64,000 bases of DNA from Cristatella mucedo (lineage: Eukaryota; Bryozoa; Phylactolaemata; Cristatellidae). Below are positions 11,489-22,602 of this stretch, one piece after another. The stretch spans positions 7,561,001 through 7,625,000 of the forward strand of contig WPIO01000007.1 in NCBI GenBank assembly GCA_009760855.2, written 5' to 3'. Every line of letters starts with the position of its first letter. The stretch's first letter is position 1. The notes beneath the pieces were generated by a model. The model had not been told where the DNA came from, did no database searches, and saw only the letters and a list, made by a program, of their open reading frames with translations. The position numbers were made by a program, and so were the translations under genes.

Positions 11489-12317
11489 GATATCCTTAAG
11501 AACAGTGATTGGTCTGGCCGATGAGGCTCTGGCTTGGCACGAATCAAACCTGTCAGTTCGTGCCCACTTCAAATTGTGCAGTGGCTAGGTCTAATCCAGC
11601 TGGCCAGTCACCTGAGAAAATCCACAACGTTCCATTCTTAGCCAGCTATCACTTTGACTCTGATGACACCAAACAGTGCTCATAACGTAAACAGCCCGTA
11701 TGAGCTGCGTTGACAGATAAAATGAATGCCCGCTTTTTAGACATTCTATCCAGGAATATAAGTCAGTTTCATAAGCGAAACGACTACAATGACCGAGATT
11801 CTACTAATACGACAACCAAAGTATATATGCGAACTAATCGAGGCATCTCTTTTTTAATTTGTGAGCGGTCGTCACACGACTATTATTCAGGCTTCTCCTT
11901 GACGACTGCCTGACGTTAAACAGATATCGTCAGAAAACAGCTTCGATAGCGAGTCACTATATTTGACTCTGGTACAAGATTAGGGTGTCGCGGGTCGCTA
12001 AAGATCTACTGGCTCCCTGGTTTTGTTAGGATCTGACTAATGCAATTCAGTTTGGCATGGCTAAAGAACAAATGTACATATCAAACGCTAGCGATGAATA
12101 TAGCTTTACTGCTGATTTATACCTGTATTTCCATGACATCCAGCTAAGTGACTTACTTACAGAAAGAGCAGCGGTTATTCCCAACTGATCGGCAACATTT
12201 TCAACATCATATGCCATGCAACGTTTTCGCTTTACAACACAAGAGCCTCAATAGCTTGTTTCCTTCATAACTAAATGAATCGATACATTTCAGATTCCCA
12301 GTGCCCTTAGGTTATCT
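11489..12317. other. Unassigned stretch
   Basis: Small open frames such as 11710-11913 (+) have no recognised motif. Nothing else was seen. Confidence 0.35.
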
Positions 12318-12640
12318 CAGGAGGATAACAAAGTTGTGCCATTCCTTTACTTGAAGCCATTTGGCAGCACAAACTTGGGCTCTGCAGGTTATTGACTGTG
12401 GAAATCGCTTCCACTATTCTTACACAACGGCTTTTTTTAATTTGTTGCCAACTACGGCGCATACTTTTTAGCTGTCCGGTGCAGATACTTCTACAATACT
12501 CCCTTCATCGACCGCCATTGTAACTCAGCTTTGCTTCTCTCAATAACTTTGTTTCAAAGGATTGGGTTTCTTTACAACTACCTACCTATAAAAATCCCCT
12601 TGGGCATTGAGTTATCCAGAGATAACGCACCAGCAAAGAA
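12318..12640 (+). mobile_element. LINE Family B, old C-terminal fragment
   Basis: The phrase order GTGCCATTCCTTTACTTGAAG, GGGCTCTGCAGG, GACTGTGGAAATCGCTTCCA, TTCTTACACAACG follows the Family B coding end (VPFL.LK, SSAGPRLWNSLP, LRN). The remainder decays by 12640. Multiple frameshifts are present. Confidence 0.6.
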
Positions 12641-13041
12641 TCAACCTGATCTTTGTTGCTTTGTGGAGTCGAAGAGAGAAATAAATCATTTGGCTTCACA
12701 GCCACAGTAAGAGACATCTGGTATACGTTCTTTTTGTTCTCAAGGTCGTCTTCAAGTACCGGGTACGTTACTACAGACCATTCAAAGATCTTGTATAATG
12801 CTTACACTCTGGCATCCCTAACCGTGCATCGGGTATTATGGTTTTTCTTTTCTGGACTTTAAGCACGGGCATGCAAAGCTGATCTAGTGGTCGCTTTTAT
12901 CGTCCTCTCAATACTCGAGACTTACTGTAGTATGTCCGCTCTTGCCACAGCCATTAGAAATAGATATCCTCTCTACTAGCATTGCTCGAAGAATGACACT
13001 CAGGATAGTACTAGCTAACCGCGGATTGTGTTTCACTCACT
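12641..13041. other. Unassigned stretch
   Basis: A 69-codon open frame at 12653-12862 has no recognised motif. Nothing else was seen. Confidence 0.3.
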
Positions 13042-13140
13042 ACTGCTGCTTATGTTTGCAGAAGATGCCACATATTTCAAGCTGCACAGTAACCACAATC
13101 TCAGCGACTCGGCTAAAATCTTTTCAGTTGCTCTTGCTCT
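13042..13140 (+). mobile_element. Possible reverse transcriptase active-site fragment of another LINE
   Basis: The frame at about 13043-13138 reads LLMFAEDATYFKLHS and then a short helical tail to a stop. This resembles the (Y/F)ADD catalytic box of LINE reverse transcriptases (..KFADDTT.F..HS..), with the first aspartate replaced by glutamate. It does not match Family A or B closely. Only about 30 residues can be seen, so the assignment is tentative. Confidence 0.35.
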
Positions 13141-13329
13141 ATAGCTTTGATAAACCAATGCTCCGAAGTTTGCTCCATTTTGGTAGAGCTCTTTGTTTGG
13201 ATACCGTTAACATTAATAATGATGATAACAACAATATGATTTTTGAATAAACTTTAAGAGAACTAACTATATCTCTCTTTGGTTTTTCTGATATGTTTAG
13301 AAGGAAGCTCGTCCATAGGTTAGTGCTAA

Positions 13330-13960
13330 CATACAAAGTGTTAGCTTGAAGTTCGTAAGAGGCACAAAGCTAGGCAAATCGTGCTAGAAGTGAAGATTAT
13401 GCACTGCCTATCCTGATCTGAAGTATTTCTGATAGATATTCTGGTATAAAAGAAGTAGGAGACCTAAAATTGAGCGTCTGAACCGTGAGTTCAATACTCT
13501 GTTGGATGAGACGCAAAAGCATTTCGGTGAGAAGTGGTGCTATGCTGGTCCCCACAGACAAGCCTAGCAACCTAGTTTTGCACTAACCATAAGCCAAATA
13601 TTACACCAATTATTAATGAGCCATTAAAAGAACTGGAGGAAGGAGCTAAAATAGTCAAGACAGCATGTAGCAATATTCACGGACTAGTTCAGATGTGGTA
13701 ACCCGGTCTAAGCAGTCGCAAATTATTTCAATGTTACCTAGCTAAAAGTTGGCATACCTGGTTTTGGAGCTAATTAGACCGTCCAGTAATAGTTTGCTTT
13801 TGACCTGGACACCCAGATTGCGTGCATAACGTACTGGAGACATGCTGGCATAGCTTATTTTTAGGGTGTACCCAATGTCCGAGTAGTGAATGGTTATGGG
13901 ATTGTGCATAACCTAACCTACCCAGTAGCTGCTTGTTGTAATCTTCGTGAAATCGAGGTC
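13330..13960 (-). mobile_element. LINE Family A, old fragment
   Basis: In order on the plus strand, CGGTGAGAAGTGG, CACAGACAAGCCTAGCAACC, GCATACCTGGTTTTGGAGC and GGAGACATGCTGGCATAGC match the antisense of the reverse transcriptase C-terminal region of 22603-24335. Identity is low and frames are lost. Confidence 0.55.
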
Positions 13961-14734
13961 ATCGGAGCGGCACTATAACCAATATATCTATCTAAGATCT
14001 GTTTTGTGTATCACTCAAGTTCTTTGTTCTTTTTGTCGTTCGGTTCTCACACGCAGACAGTCAGCCGCTGACTAACGCCAACAGTTCATTATACGAGGCA
14101 CGGAGCAGAGGGATGCACTACTCCCTTCGCCCCTCTCTTCCACTCGACTCCCTTCTACTCTCGACTCGCTTCTCCTCTACCGCGCGGCTGTGCCATCGCC
14201 GGCCCGATGACGATGATTCACCCGAGGCGGACCACAGCTTTTCGCCGGCCGACGCTGATGGTGAATCCACCATGTGTTCACCACTGGGTGACCGGCCTGT
14301 GTCCACGCCACATCACAGGTGGACCACAGCTGTGCAGCAGCCCCTATCGATGATGCTCCCCACAGCTGCTCAGCAGCTGTTTATCAGAGGAGCAGTACAG
14401 GCCTGCATATAGCCCAACTGCACTTTTCGCCTTAAATATTATGTTTAAATGTGCAATCGCTCATTGCCTAGGGCTTTGTCTTTATCGCACGACAATCCCA
14501 TCACTGAATATTTGGCTGCAATATTCATGACTTGTCAGAATCACAGTGCATGCTCATTATTATTTCAAATTTCATCAACTATAAATACTGCATGCCGACG
14601 GAACGCTTATACGTGGCTTCGAGACTAGTATTTCCCTAGACACATCGGGTAGAGCATAGGCTGCAGGTGAACAAATAACATCTGAACCATTGTCATTACC
14701 ACAACACTTGCTCTCACATTAGGATGACTGCTAA
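13961..14734. other. Unassigned stretch with a GC-rich block
   Basis: 14050-14420 is clearly more GC-rich than its surroundings. It has open frames on both strands (14113-14412 plus, 99 codons; 14118-14306 minus). The plus frame is rich in serine, proline and aspartate and matches no family I know. It could be a promoter-like or LTR-like block, or an exon; I cannot decide. Confidence 0.3.
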
Positions 14735-14925
14735 AATAAATCTTAGCTGATTTAACAGCATCATTTATATAGAGGCAGAAAAGCCTTACCGGCTACCACC
14801 AGCGCTTGCATTTGGCGATACAGAATCGCCCAACTGCAGGATTAGAACCCAATACATCAGTCGTGAAGAGCTCACCTAACAGGCTACAATGGCCCAGTGG
14901 TCAGACGAACTACTCCCCGGGCTTA
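14735..14925 (-). mobile_element. SINE1 copy (tRNA-derived), minus strand
   Basis: The block AAATCTTAGCTGATTTAACAGC at the left, a core GCCTTACCGGCTACCACCAGCG, and a right-hand tRNA-like head are shared with 39295-39475 and 63795-63976. The head contains the antisense of a pol III B box (AGGATTAGAACCC, for GGTTCGAATCC). Transcription would run leftwards. The A-box region (about 14885-14920) is degraded. Confidence 0.7.
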
Positions 14926-15084
14926 TCGATTCGAGCTGATGCCAATTTATCAAGCCTATTAGTACTACTAATGCCGAAGATCATATCTGTGACCGCTTAT
15001 AATGTTTGCCTCTGAAATACCCACTCTTTTGGCAATAAACAACTCTTTTTATTGACAGCTTGATACAGGACAATTGTCTTGACA
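14926..15084. other. Short unassigned gap
   Basis: This gap lies between the SINE and a LINE 5' half. Nothing was recognised. Confidence 0.3.
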
Positions 15085-16270
15085 TTTCCTTGGTACAGAG
15101 ACCTGGATTTATTCGACAAACTGGTCAGCTACCGCCAGTGATACCTCAGAAGGTTCCCCCTTTGTCTGACTCTTGAGATTACTAAAAAGTTGCGGGAAGC
15201 CATGACAGCTTGCACCTTTTTCAATTGCAAGCCTTTTTCGGTTCCTAATCAACAATAGCTTGAACCACTAGTCCTGCGTGCGGTTAGTGAAAAGTTGCTT
15301 CGGCGGAGGTAATTTATCGTCCACCATACAGAAATCCCACAGTAACAGGTTACTTCTTTTACCTGTCACTTCATTCCTTGCGCTAGTAATCATCCTCTTT
15401 CTATTCACGGTGATTTTGAGGTCCCCTTGATGACACACATTATCCGATGCTATTCAAATGCTTTATCAAGCAATTATACCTTATGGGGACCCTAGCACCA
15501 CCCTTCCTGCACGTCTGATATACGGGTATTTCATTTTCCCCGGAGGGGAGCTCTCTTTCGACATAAAAAGAAATACACGTGAATCAAGAAGCCTGAAGTA
15601 ACTTGACATGGATGCTGTACGCAAGAGATTCCAATTGTCTGCCCTTCAGTTTGACCCTCCAATTTTTTCAAAATACACATGCTATTGCCTTACTATCCAA
15701 CCCAAACCTTCCCTCATCCATTCAAAATCGCGAAAGGCTAAAAATCTACGCCAGCCAGCGTACTCAATAAGCTTGCACCACCCAGTAAACAAAAGGTCCG
15801 ACCCGCACTGACGCTCTTTAGTTTACGGCTGACGTAAAAAGAGTGAGGAAAATTAAGAAGAAACATGTCAACTTCAGAAGGCCTCAGAAAAGTGGGAACT
15901 CACCCTCTTCCTATCAGCATATGAACAGTATGCTCGGTCGTCTCCATCCATTTTAGCTGAGGCAGCGTCCAAATTGTATAGCGACGTAGCAGAATCACAT
16001 CGTAAATCGTTTTACCCCAAAAATATCTTAGTGTCCATCGTTGAACATTTTCGTAGTCACTCTTCGGACAGAATCCTGCCCAACAAGTCTAGCGGTGTAT
16101 TAGCGGAGCATTTCTCCAAAGTTTTCCTAGATCATATAGAACGAATTAGGGACTCGGTCCCTTCATGGCTATCCTCTTGCGGGATTGCCGTTCCACGGTC
16201 TTTTCCTCTCAGCTCCTTCAAGCGTGTCTCTGCAGAACTCGGCGCTGAGATGACTGTCTCTTAGGCTGAA
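15085..16270 (+). mobile_element. LINE 5' half: endonuclease and linker before reverse transcriptase
   Basis: Three hallmarks appear in order on the plus strand. TETWIYSTN (about 15096-15125) is the TETWL box of an APE-type endonuclease. VIYRPP (about 15310-15330) is the YRPP box. HGDFEVPLDD (about 15404-15435) is the GDFN box. A 96-codon open frame at 15974-16264 follows, with LAEHFSKVFLDHIERIRDS, matching the linker between endonuclease and reverse transcriptase of L2/CR1 LINEs (..FF..KI..IR). The piece is frameshifted and stops before the reverse transcriptase. It is the only endonuclease region I could find in the window. Confidence 0.65.
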
Positions 16271-17524
16271 AAAGGGCACTGCCCCTCTAGATTCTATTCC
16301 AACAGGTCTCCTTTTGAAGTTCGCAGGCCTGTTGCTGCCCGCCGTCTACGGGCATAATAAGTCAGGTTTTAGTTACTTGGTTCGCTAGATGCGTTAGTTA
16401 GTCTTTCAAAGTCACTGCGATTTGCATTGAGTCGTTGATTTTATATGTATAGTACTACTACTGCGGTGTGCGCACCAACGACGAGTTTCAGACAAGAGTA
16501 GAACACTTTGGAAGCGTGCACATGTAGCTGCAGTGCGGAAATTGAACAATGCAATGCCACAGCTTAATAGGGCTGACATTGACCAGGTTTTTCAAAGTGT
16601 AGCATTCTAGAGGCTTGCGACCTCTGCACTACGAACCCTCTTTTCAGTTATCCGCATTGTTGACATTTGTTTGTCAGGTTCTGGTGCTTTCGAGTTTCTG
16701 CTTCGGCCAGCTGAATCGTCATAATGGAAAGATGCCAAAGCCAGTATGACCGATCGAAAGTTGTGCTGCACCTGCCTTCGGTGAATTTTCTTTTGATTCG
16801 TCAGGCGGCATAGCCGATTGGTCTGAGGACTCTCAGGCCCGCCTTCCAAAGAACTTTTATAAATTGTCCTCACATTTTCACGGTTGCAAGCTAAGTTCCA
16901 TATAAAACCTGTGGTTTTTGCCAGCCACACTAGACCGGCGAGTTTTCATGCACTGAATTAGGAACACAAGGGGCAAAACGAGAAGAAAATAAACGTACAC
17001 ACCGCAGGCAGCACGACTGGAAAAAAGCAGTGAATAACTTGATTAACGTCATACTGCCGAAACTCAAAAATGAAGGGTTGCAGATGAAAAATTCACCAGC
17101 AGGATGAGATTGAAGAAGAAGCCCGGGCGCTTCGTACTATAAAAGTTTGACGATCGCCTTGTTTATGGCATGATTGAAAACCGAAAGAGACTGAAGGTAA
17201 GATTTGAGCACTTTGTGAGCCACGTCTTATAGAGTCCGCAAGATGGTGCTTGCATCAAGTGGTTAAATGGCACACCTCCGTCAACCGGCAAGATGGCACA
17301 GCATTGTCTTCAATGACGGAGCTACTATGACTCAGTGAAGTAAATGCACAGGCTGCTCGTACAAACACAAACACACACACACACATAAATATATGTAATA
17401 TATATACAATTATATAAATATAATATTTACATATATATTTATATGTATTCCCGGTTACAGGTGAAGTACCTTGCTTTCTGAAAACGGCAATTGCAGGGCC
17501 ATTTCTGGAAAGGCCTACCATAGA
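16271..17524. other. Unassigned stretch
   Basis: The minus frame at 16607-16930 (107 codons) is arginine-rich and lacks a known motif. Plus-strand 17143-17215 has a DDRLVYGM-like string that faintly recalls Ty3/gypsy Gag, but nothing around it supports this. A short AC/AT tract lies at 17365-17450. Confidence 0.3.
17365..17450. repeat. (AC)n and AT-rich tract
   Basis: About ten AC units are followed by TATGTAATATATATAC-like AT-rich sequence with partial palindromic character. Confidence 0.8.
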
Positions 17525-17894
17525 TCTTGATACTTTAAATAAGTTTCGTCAAGTCTCGCTTCTGTCGTTCTTATATTTGCAAATTAAAAGAATGATGGCC
17601 CAGCAGATAAATGATTGCATTTTTTTCATTTGATCTTGTTTGCAAGTATCAATCTGGGTTTCAAAATATGCATTCCAAAAAACTGCTCTGCTTTGGATTA
17701 ACTAAGACCTGAAAAATGCTGATCAGTGAAGCAACTTTTAGCTAGTTCCATTGGATCTATAAGAAGCATTTGACACCAATGACCACCAGATCCTTATGGA
17801 TCGTCTCTGCACACGCCCATGTAATGCTGGCACAATGCTACAACGGTTCAAGTCCTACTTCAATAAGAAATGCCAGAGTGTGGATGCGTATGGC
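17525..17894 (+). mobile_element. LINE (Family A relative) reverse transcriptase, first part
   Basis: Segments KFRQVSLLSFL, AQQIND, EAFDTNDHQILMDRL and FKSYFNKKCQSVDAYG follow the order of the reverse transcriptase of 23700-24210 ([38 protein letters not shown]). Several stops are present. The gene is then interrupted by a SINE (17895-18062) and resumes afterwards. Confidence 0.75.
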
Positions 17895-18062
17895 TGTCTG
17901 TTATCTATGGGTCATGCCTCGGGGAAGGGTGCTTACTCTTCACTAACGACGTTATGGGTTCGAGCCCTGCAGTTGGCTGATTCTTCATTGACCCTTTCAA
18001 GCTGTGGTCATAGCAGTTAAGGCTCATGCTTCTAGACAACCAGGCGTTTGAATTAGTGAATA
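17895..18062 (+). mobile_element. SINE1 copy (tRNA-derived), plus strand, inside a LINE
   Basis: The whole block aligns with the reverse complement of 63795-63976. It has a tRNA-like head with a perfect B box GGTTCGAGCCC (about 17957-17967), then CTGATTCTTCATTGACC, a core GGTCATAGCAGTTAAGGCTC and an AATTAGTGAAT-like tail. It splits reverse transcriptase codons between the VDAYG-type and EPLSNGVPQ blocks. This gives a clean before/after of the insertion and roughly 165 bp as the SINE length. Confidence 0.75.
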
Positions 18063-18545
<483 letters not shown>

Positions 18546-18729
18546 ACTATGATATCAAATAATTGATTATAATAGCAATAAAATAAGGATGAACTAATAG
18601 GCAACCTTATGTAACCCGAAAGTTGAAATACCTAACCCTCATGACTGGTTTAGCTAGCGTCGCTCATGTGACTACTGTCCATAGTCTAGTCATACTAGTC
18701 CACAGCAACTTAAAAATTAGATGAACACA

Positions 18730-19215
18730 TCTTATGTACTGTCAATTCGCCCTACTTCCAGTAGAGGAAATCGTCGACATAAACCTTGCCTTAGTTAAGA
18801 GTACGGCAGCTAAACTAGTTCACGTAGTTGCGGCCGCACAATTGCATAACTTCAGCTCCTTTAATTCCGGACTCTCGGCTTTTGCCCTTAAGTTTCTGCT
18901 ACTGGCTCACAGCTCAGCGGCTGGTCTTGTTTGTCATTGATGGCCTAGCTGCGACATCGCTACTTCGTCAGAGCATTTCAGGCTCCTTGTCAAGCATCAA
19001 AATATTACAAGATCCCCAGTCTTGCTTACGGGTCACTACATTATCACGCGCTAGCCTACCTATTCAATCTCCTTGCTCATCCATTTGTTATCGAGAGGGG
19101 TGAAGGAACTCTCCATTGAAGTATCTCCCGTACCGGGCTCTCTCTCCGGATCTCCGGTGCATTTCAAGAAAGATTACAAATGTATTAAAACCTATCTGAA
19201 CAATCTGAGATATGA
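18730..19215 (+). mobile_element. Diverged LINE C-terminal fragment
   Basis: The frame at 18734-18940 has LALVKSTAAKLVHVV, comparable with the [12 protein letters not shown] block of Family A. After frame changes, 19152-19200 encodes a FKKDYKCIKTYL block like the FK..LKTYLF end of L2/CR1 proteins. The order and spacing fit a LINE end, but identity is low and the family is uncertain. Confidence 0.4.
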
Positions 19216-21220
19216 CGAGCTCTGCTGTAAGGTCATTAGAGACTTCCATACTAGTCAAATTTATGATATGAATATCTGTATTGCTCAAAATGTCCGAGCC
19301 CTGTCTGTGGGAGACACGTGGAGCTCTAATTGGAGCCAGTGGCGGACTCTCACAAGGCGCTGACGCCTCCACTGCCTATCAGATTGGGTGTCATGAAAAT
19401 GTACCACAGCTCCAAATTAATAATAGGCAGTCTTCAAATATCTTCAAAACCTCGTCTAAAACAAACCGATTCACAGATCAAAGCCGGTTTATCTTTCGGG
19501 TCAAAAGAAGGAAGCTAATTTAACCCAACGTTTACTACAACAGATTCACTAGTAAGGAGTGAGCAAGCGAGGGAAGCGTTGCTGCTGAGTGATCGGGGCT
19601 TTCTCTAACAAGGGGAAGCAGGTTGCGACTATCCTGAAGAATAACTCCAAAAGTGGGCTGCAGTATTTCCTTATCTTTGATGCCAATCTTGATCAATTCT
19701 CGATCAACAGTCGTGCTTAATCTGTCGAGTAAGGCGAGAGCTTGCAGCAGGATAATGCTGACTTTGAACGTCTCCACCAAAGACAGTATATTAAGAAAAT
19801 AGTGGGGACTACATTTTGGCTTTGAAGTAACTTACAGTTTAATTGGGAATATCAACAACACTACTCACTTCACATTATTATGTGGTTGAGTTTGTGTTTC
19901 TTCAGTATAAGTACATATTAATTATGTATTTTTGTTTTTCCTATGACTAACTATGATTCAGCTGATTCAGAATATTTAGCACAGCAAATTGATTTTGTAT
20001 TGGAAACGTGTAAATTGATAATGCCTCACCACTCTTATCAAAAAAGAAAAGTAAGTAGTAAATAATGACGATTGTATATACTTTTATGTCATGAGCTCTT
20101 GCAGTAAACGGCTACCTTGGTACACAATTGTATTTCGCGGTATACAATTTTTATAGCTTTACCCCCAGGTGTTATGCAACAGCCTAAAGTGATATGGGTT
20201 TATAAATATTGACTTATCAACGAAATAAGTTTATTCCGCGCGATGCAAACTGACATTGTCTGCAACATATTACAGTGCTCGTGTAGGCCTATGTTCCCAA
20301 ATCCTTGTTCTCATGGTCAGCCAGAGGACCGCAGCGTTTATCTGTTCACCTAATGAAAAAGTGCATGTCAGCCTCAAATTCGACAAGACATGACTACACG
20401 TATCACAAATTTGTACGCCTACTCGAGTGATTGCAAGCAGCTTCACGATACACGACCCCTCAGTTTAAGTCAATTCTCCCTTATTAGCTTTTAAGCGGTG
20501 TTTGTACGGCAGTTCTTGCTTCTGTCCTGCTCGTGCCTTCGCATGTCCGGCTTCCTTCTTGTAGAAAGTTTACACAAACATTGCTCCTATCAGTCTTGCT
20601 TCCTTCTTGCTTCACCCAAGAATAACCATGAGATACTCACACGTTCTATCTCAGGAAAATAAGCAGATTACCGAGTTCCGGTTCTTTCCTTACCACTGCA
20701 ACCCTTACAACTTACCCTTACAACTGCAGCCAGTGCCTCCTCTTCACCGCCGACAGCTGGCCTATTTGAGAAAATGATCCCCAAGTAAGCGTGTTAGGCA
20801 CTATGACTGGCTGTTAGAGGGTATCCCTAATATGCAATGACAATTAGGTTAATGAGTACATTGTTCGTTGGGTTTCTGTGGAAACCCTGAAGTTTGTTGG
20901 TTCTTGGAAGTTCCTTCCTCCAGTGTTTACGAGACGCGTGGGAAGCACGGAAAAGTAATTTGCTGCCAGATCGAGGCGGTGGCGTCCAAGTGGTTCGCAT
21001 TTCTGGTGACTCAATGGCTGACCAAAGCCCAGCCGAAAGCACTGGAGTAAGTTGCGGTCAGAGCATGGCTACTGAGAGTAGCGCTTTCTGTTTGCGTGGA
21101 AAATTGAGCTAAGCCGAGTCAGCTCACTCTCCAGTTTCTTCGGAAAGTGCCTTCACCTTTCCAACTTTCTAGCTACACTTTTAGAACGAAAAATTGTTTG
21201 CAAGTACCGTCACTTTCCTC
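19216..21220. other. Unassigned stretch, ~2 kb
   Basis: No element was recognised. Short open frames (19073-19363, 19281-19523, 20827-21112) lack motifs. The sequence is AT-rich from 19850 to 20250. Confidence 0.35.
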
Positions 21221-21276
21221 ACTCTGTCTGTCTGCCTGTCTATCTGTCTGTGCCTGCCTGTCTCTCTCTTTCTCTC

Positions 21277-21325
<49 letters not shown>

Positions 21326-21411
21326 CTCTGTGTGTCTCTCTGTGTGTCTCTTTGTCTCTCTCTCTCCCTCTGTGTCTCTGTATCTCTCTCTCTCTCTCTC
21401 TGTGTCTCTTG

Positions 21412-21465
<54 letters not shown>

Positions 21466-21596
21466 ACTCTCCCTGTCTCGGTCTTGGTCTCTTCATTTGT
21501 CTCTCAATCTGTCTCTCTCTCCGTCTCTCTCTCTCTCTTTCTATCCACCTCTGTCTTTCCGCCTCTCTGTCTCTCTTTGTCTCTCTCTCTCTGTCT

Positions 21597-21650
<54 letters not shown>

Positions 21651-21733
21651 GCCTCTCTGTCTCTCTATCTCTCTCGGTCTCTCTCCATATCTGTCTCTCT
21701 CTCGCTCACTCCCTCTGTGTCTTTGTCTCTATC

Positions 21734-21789
<56 letters not shown>

Positions 21790-21828
21790 ACTACGTCTTT
21801 CTCTTTCCGTCTCTCACTCTCTCTTCAC
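21221..21828. repeat. Long interrupted CT-rich satellite-like tract
   Basis: About 600 bp of CT dinucleotides on the plus strand with frequent CTGT, CTTT and CTAT interruptions. Three plus-strand frames remain open through it (21147-21861), each giving only serine/leucine/cysteine repeats. These are artefacts of the repeat, not proteins. Confidence 0.95.
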
Positions 21829-22602
21829 CAGTCTCCATTGATTTTTATTGATGTCAAGTGAGGTACCAGCAAACGTCCACTCGAAGCACCTCTTAATAAG
21901 TCGCAATCGAACGATATTTCTTGTCGTATTTTTGCAGAGCATGCGAGCCGGTGCAGTCCGGGGCTCGGACGTTCTTCTCTCTATCAAGAACGTTGGCATG
22001 ACGTGAAAGCGTACGAGTGCCGGCTCAGGCGTGCGAATTCTCGCTGCCCAGCCGTCAGCATTCTGTACGTTGGACAACAACCCGGGGCAAAAACGAAAAG
22101 CCGCCTCGCCTTGTAAGCTTTTGCCTGTCACGCATAGCCGAAGCAATATGAACGAGGTGCATCATCTGAAAGTGCAACCGCTGTGAGGTGCATTCACATG
22201 CCAACCCACAAGCCACCCAACTATTCGGAACTCGCCATCTATCCAATTTCAACTTCTCCCAGGAGACTCTCGGACGAAGGATTAGTTTTTGGCAGTATGA
22301 TGAATCGTATTGGGCTCGTCCTTCGACGTACATCGTTTTATGAGCGATGACTTCAGGGAATGTCAACAGAAACGTTCTGCTTTAGCTAAGCCACTGCGGG
22401 TTAGAAATGTGAAATCGAGTGAAAATTTGTCCGTCATTAATCAGCAAGGAACGTAAGGCTGACTCCAATTCTATCAGAGCGCCAATGTCATAAGCATAGC
22501 GATTTGCTCATCTGTTTCGCTAGCCACAGCTTTTATAAGATAGACATTGCGACCGCGAGCTTCACCGATGAAAAAAGCAGCAGTCAGACTAGAAATGTAG
22601 AG
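21829..22602. other. Unassigned stretch
   Basis: Minus-strand frames at 21814-22146 and 22055-22366 (110 and 103 codons) overlap each other in different frames and show no known motif. Confidence 0.3.

Noticed and set aside
16607..16930. 107-codon minus frame
   Set aside because: No motif, no homologous copy in the window, and the flanks show stops in all frames; not called a gene.
17143..17215. Gag-like string DDRLVYGM
   Set aside because: One short match without neighbouring Gag blocks; likely chance.
21147..21861. Three overlapping frames of 200-234 codons
   Set aside because: Simple-repeat translation (serine/leucine/cysteine) in every frame; not a protein.
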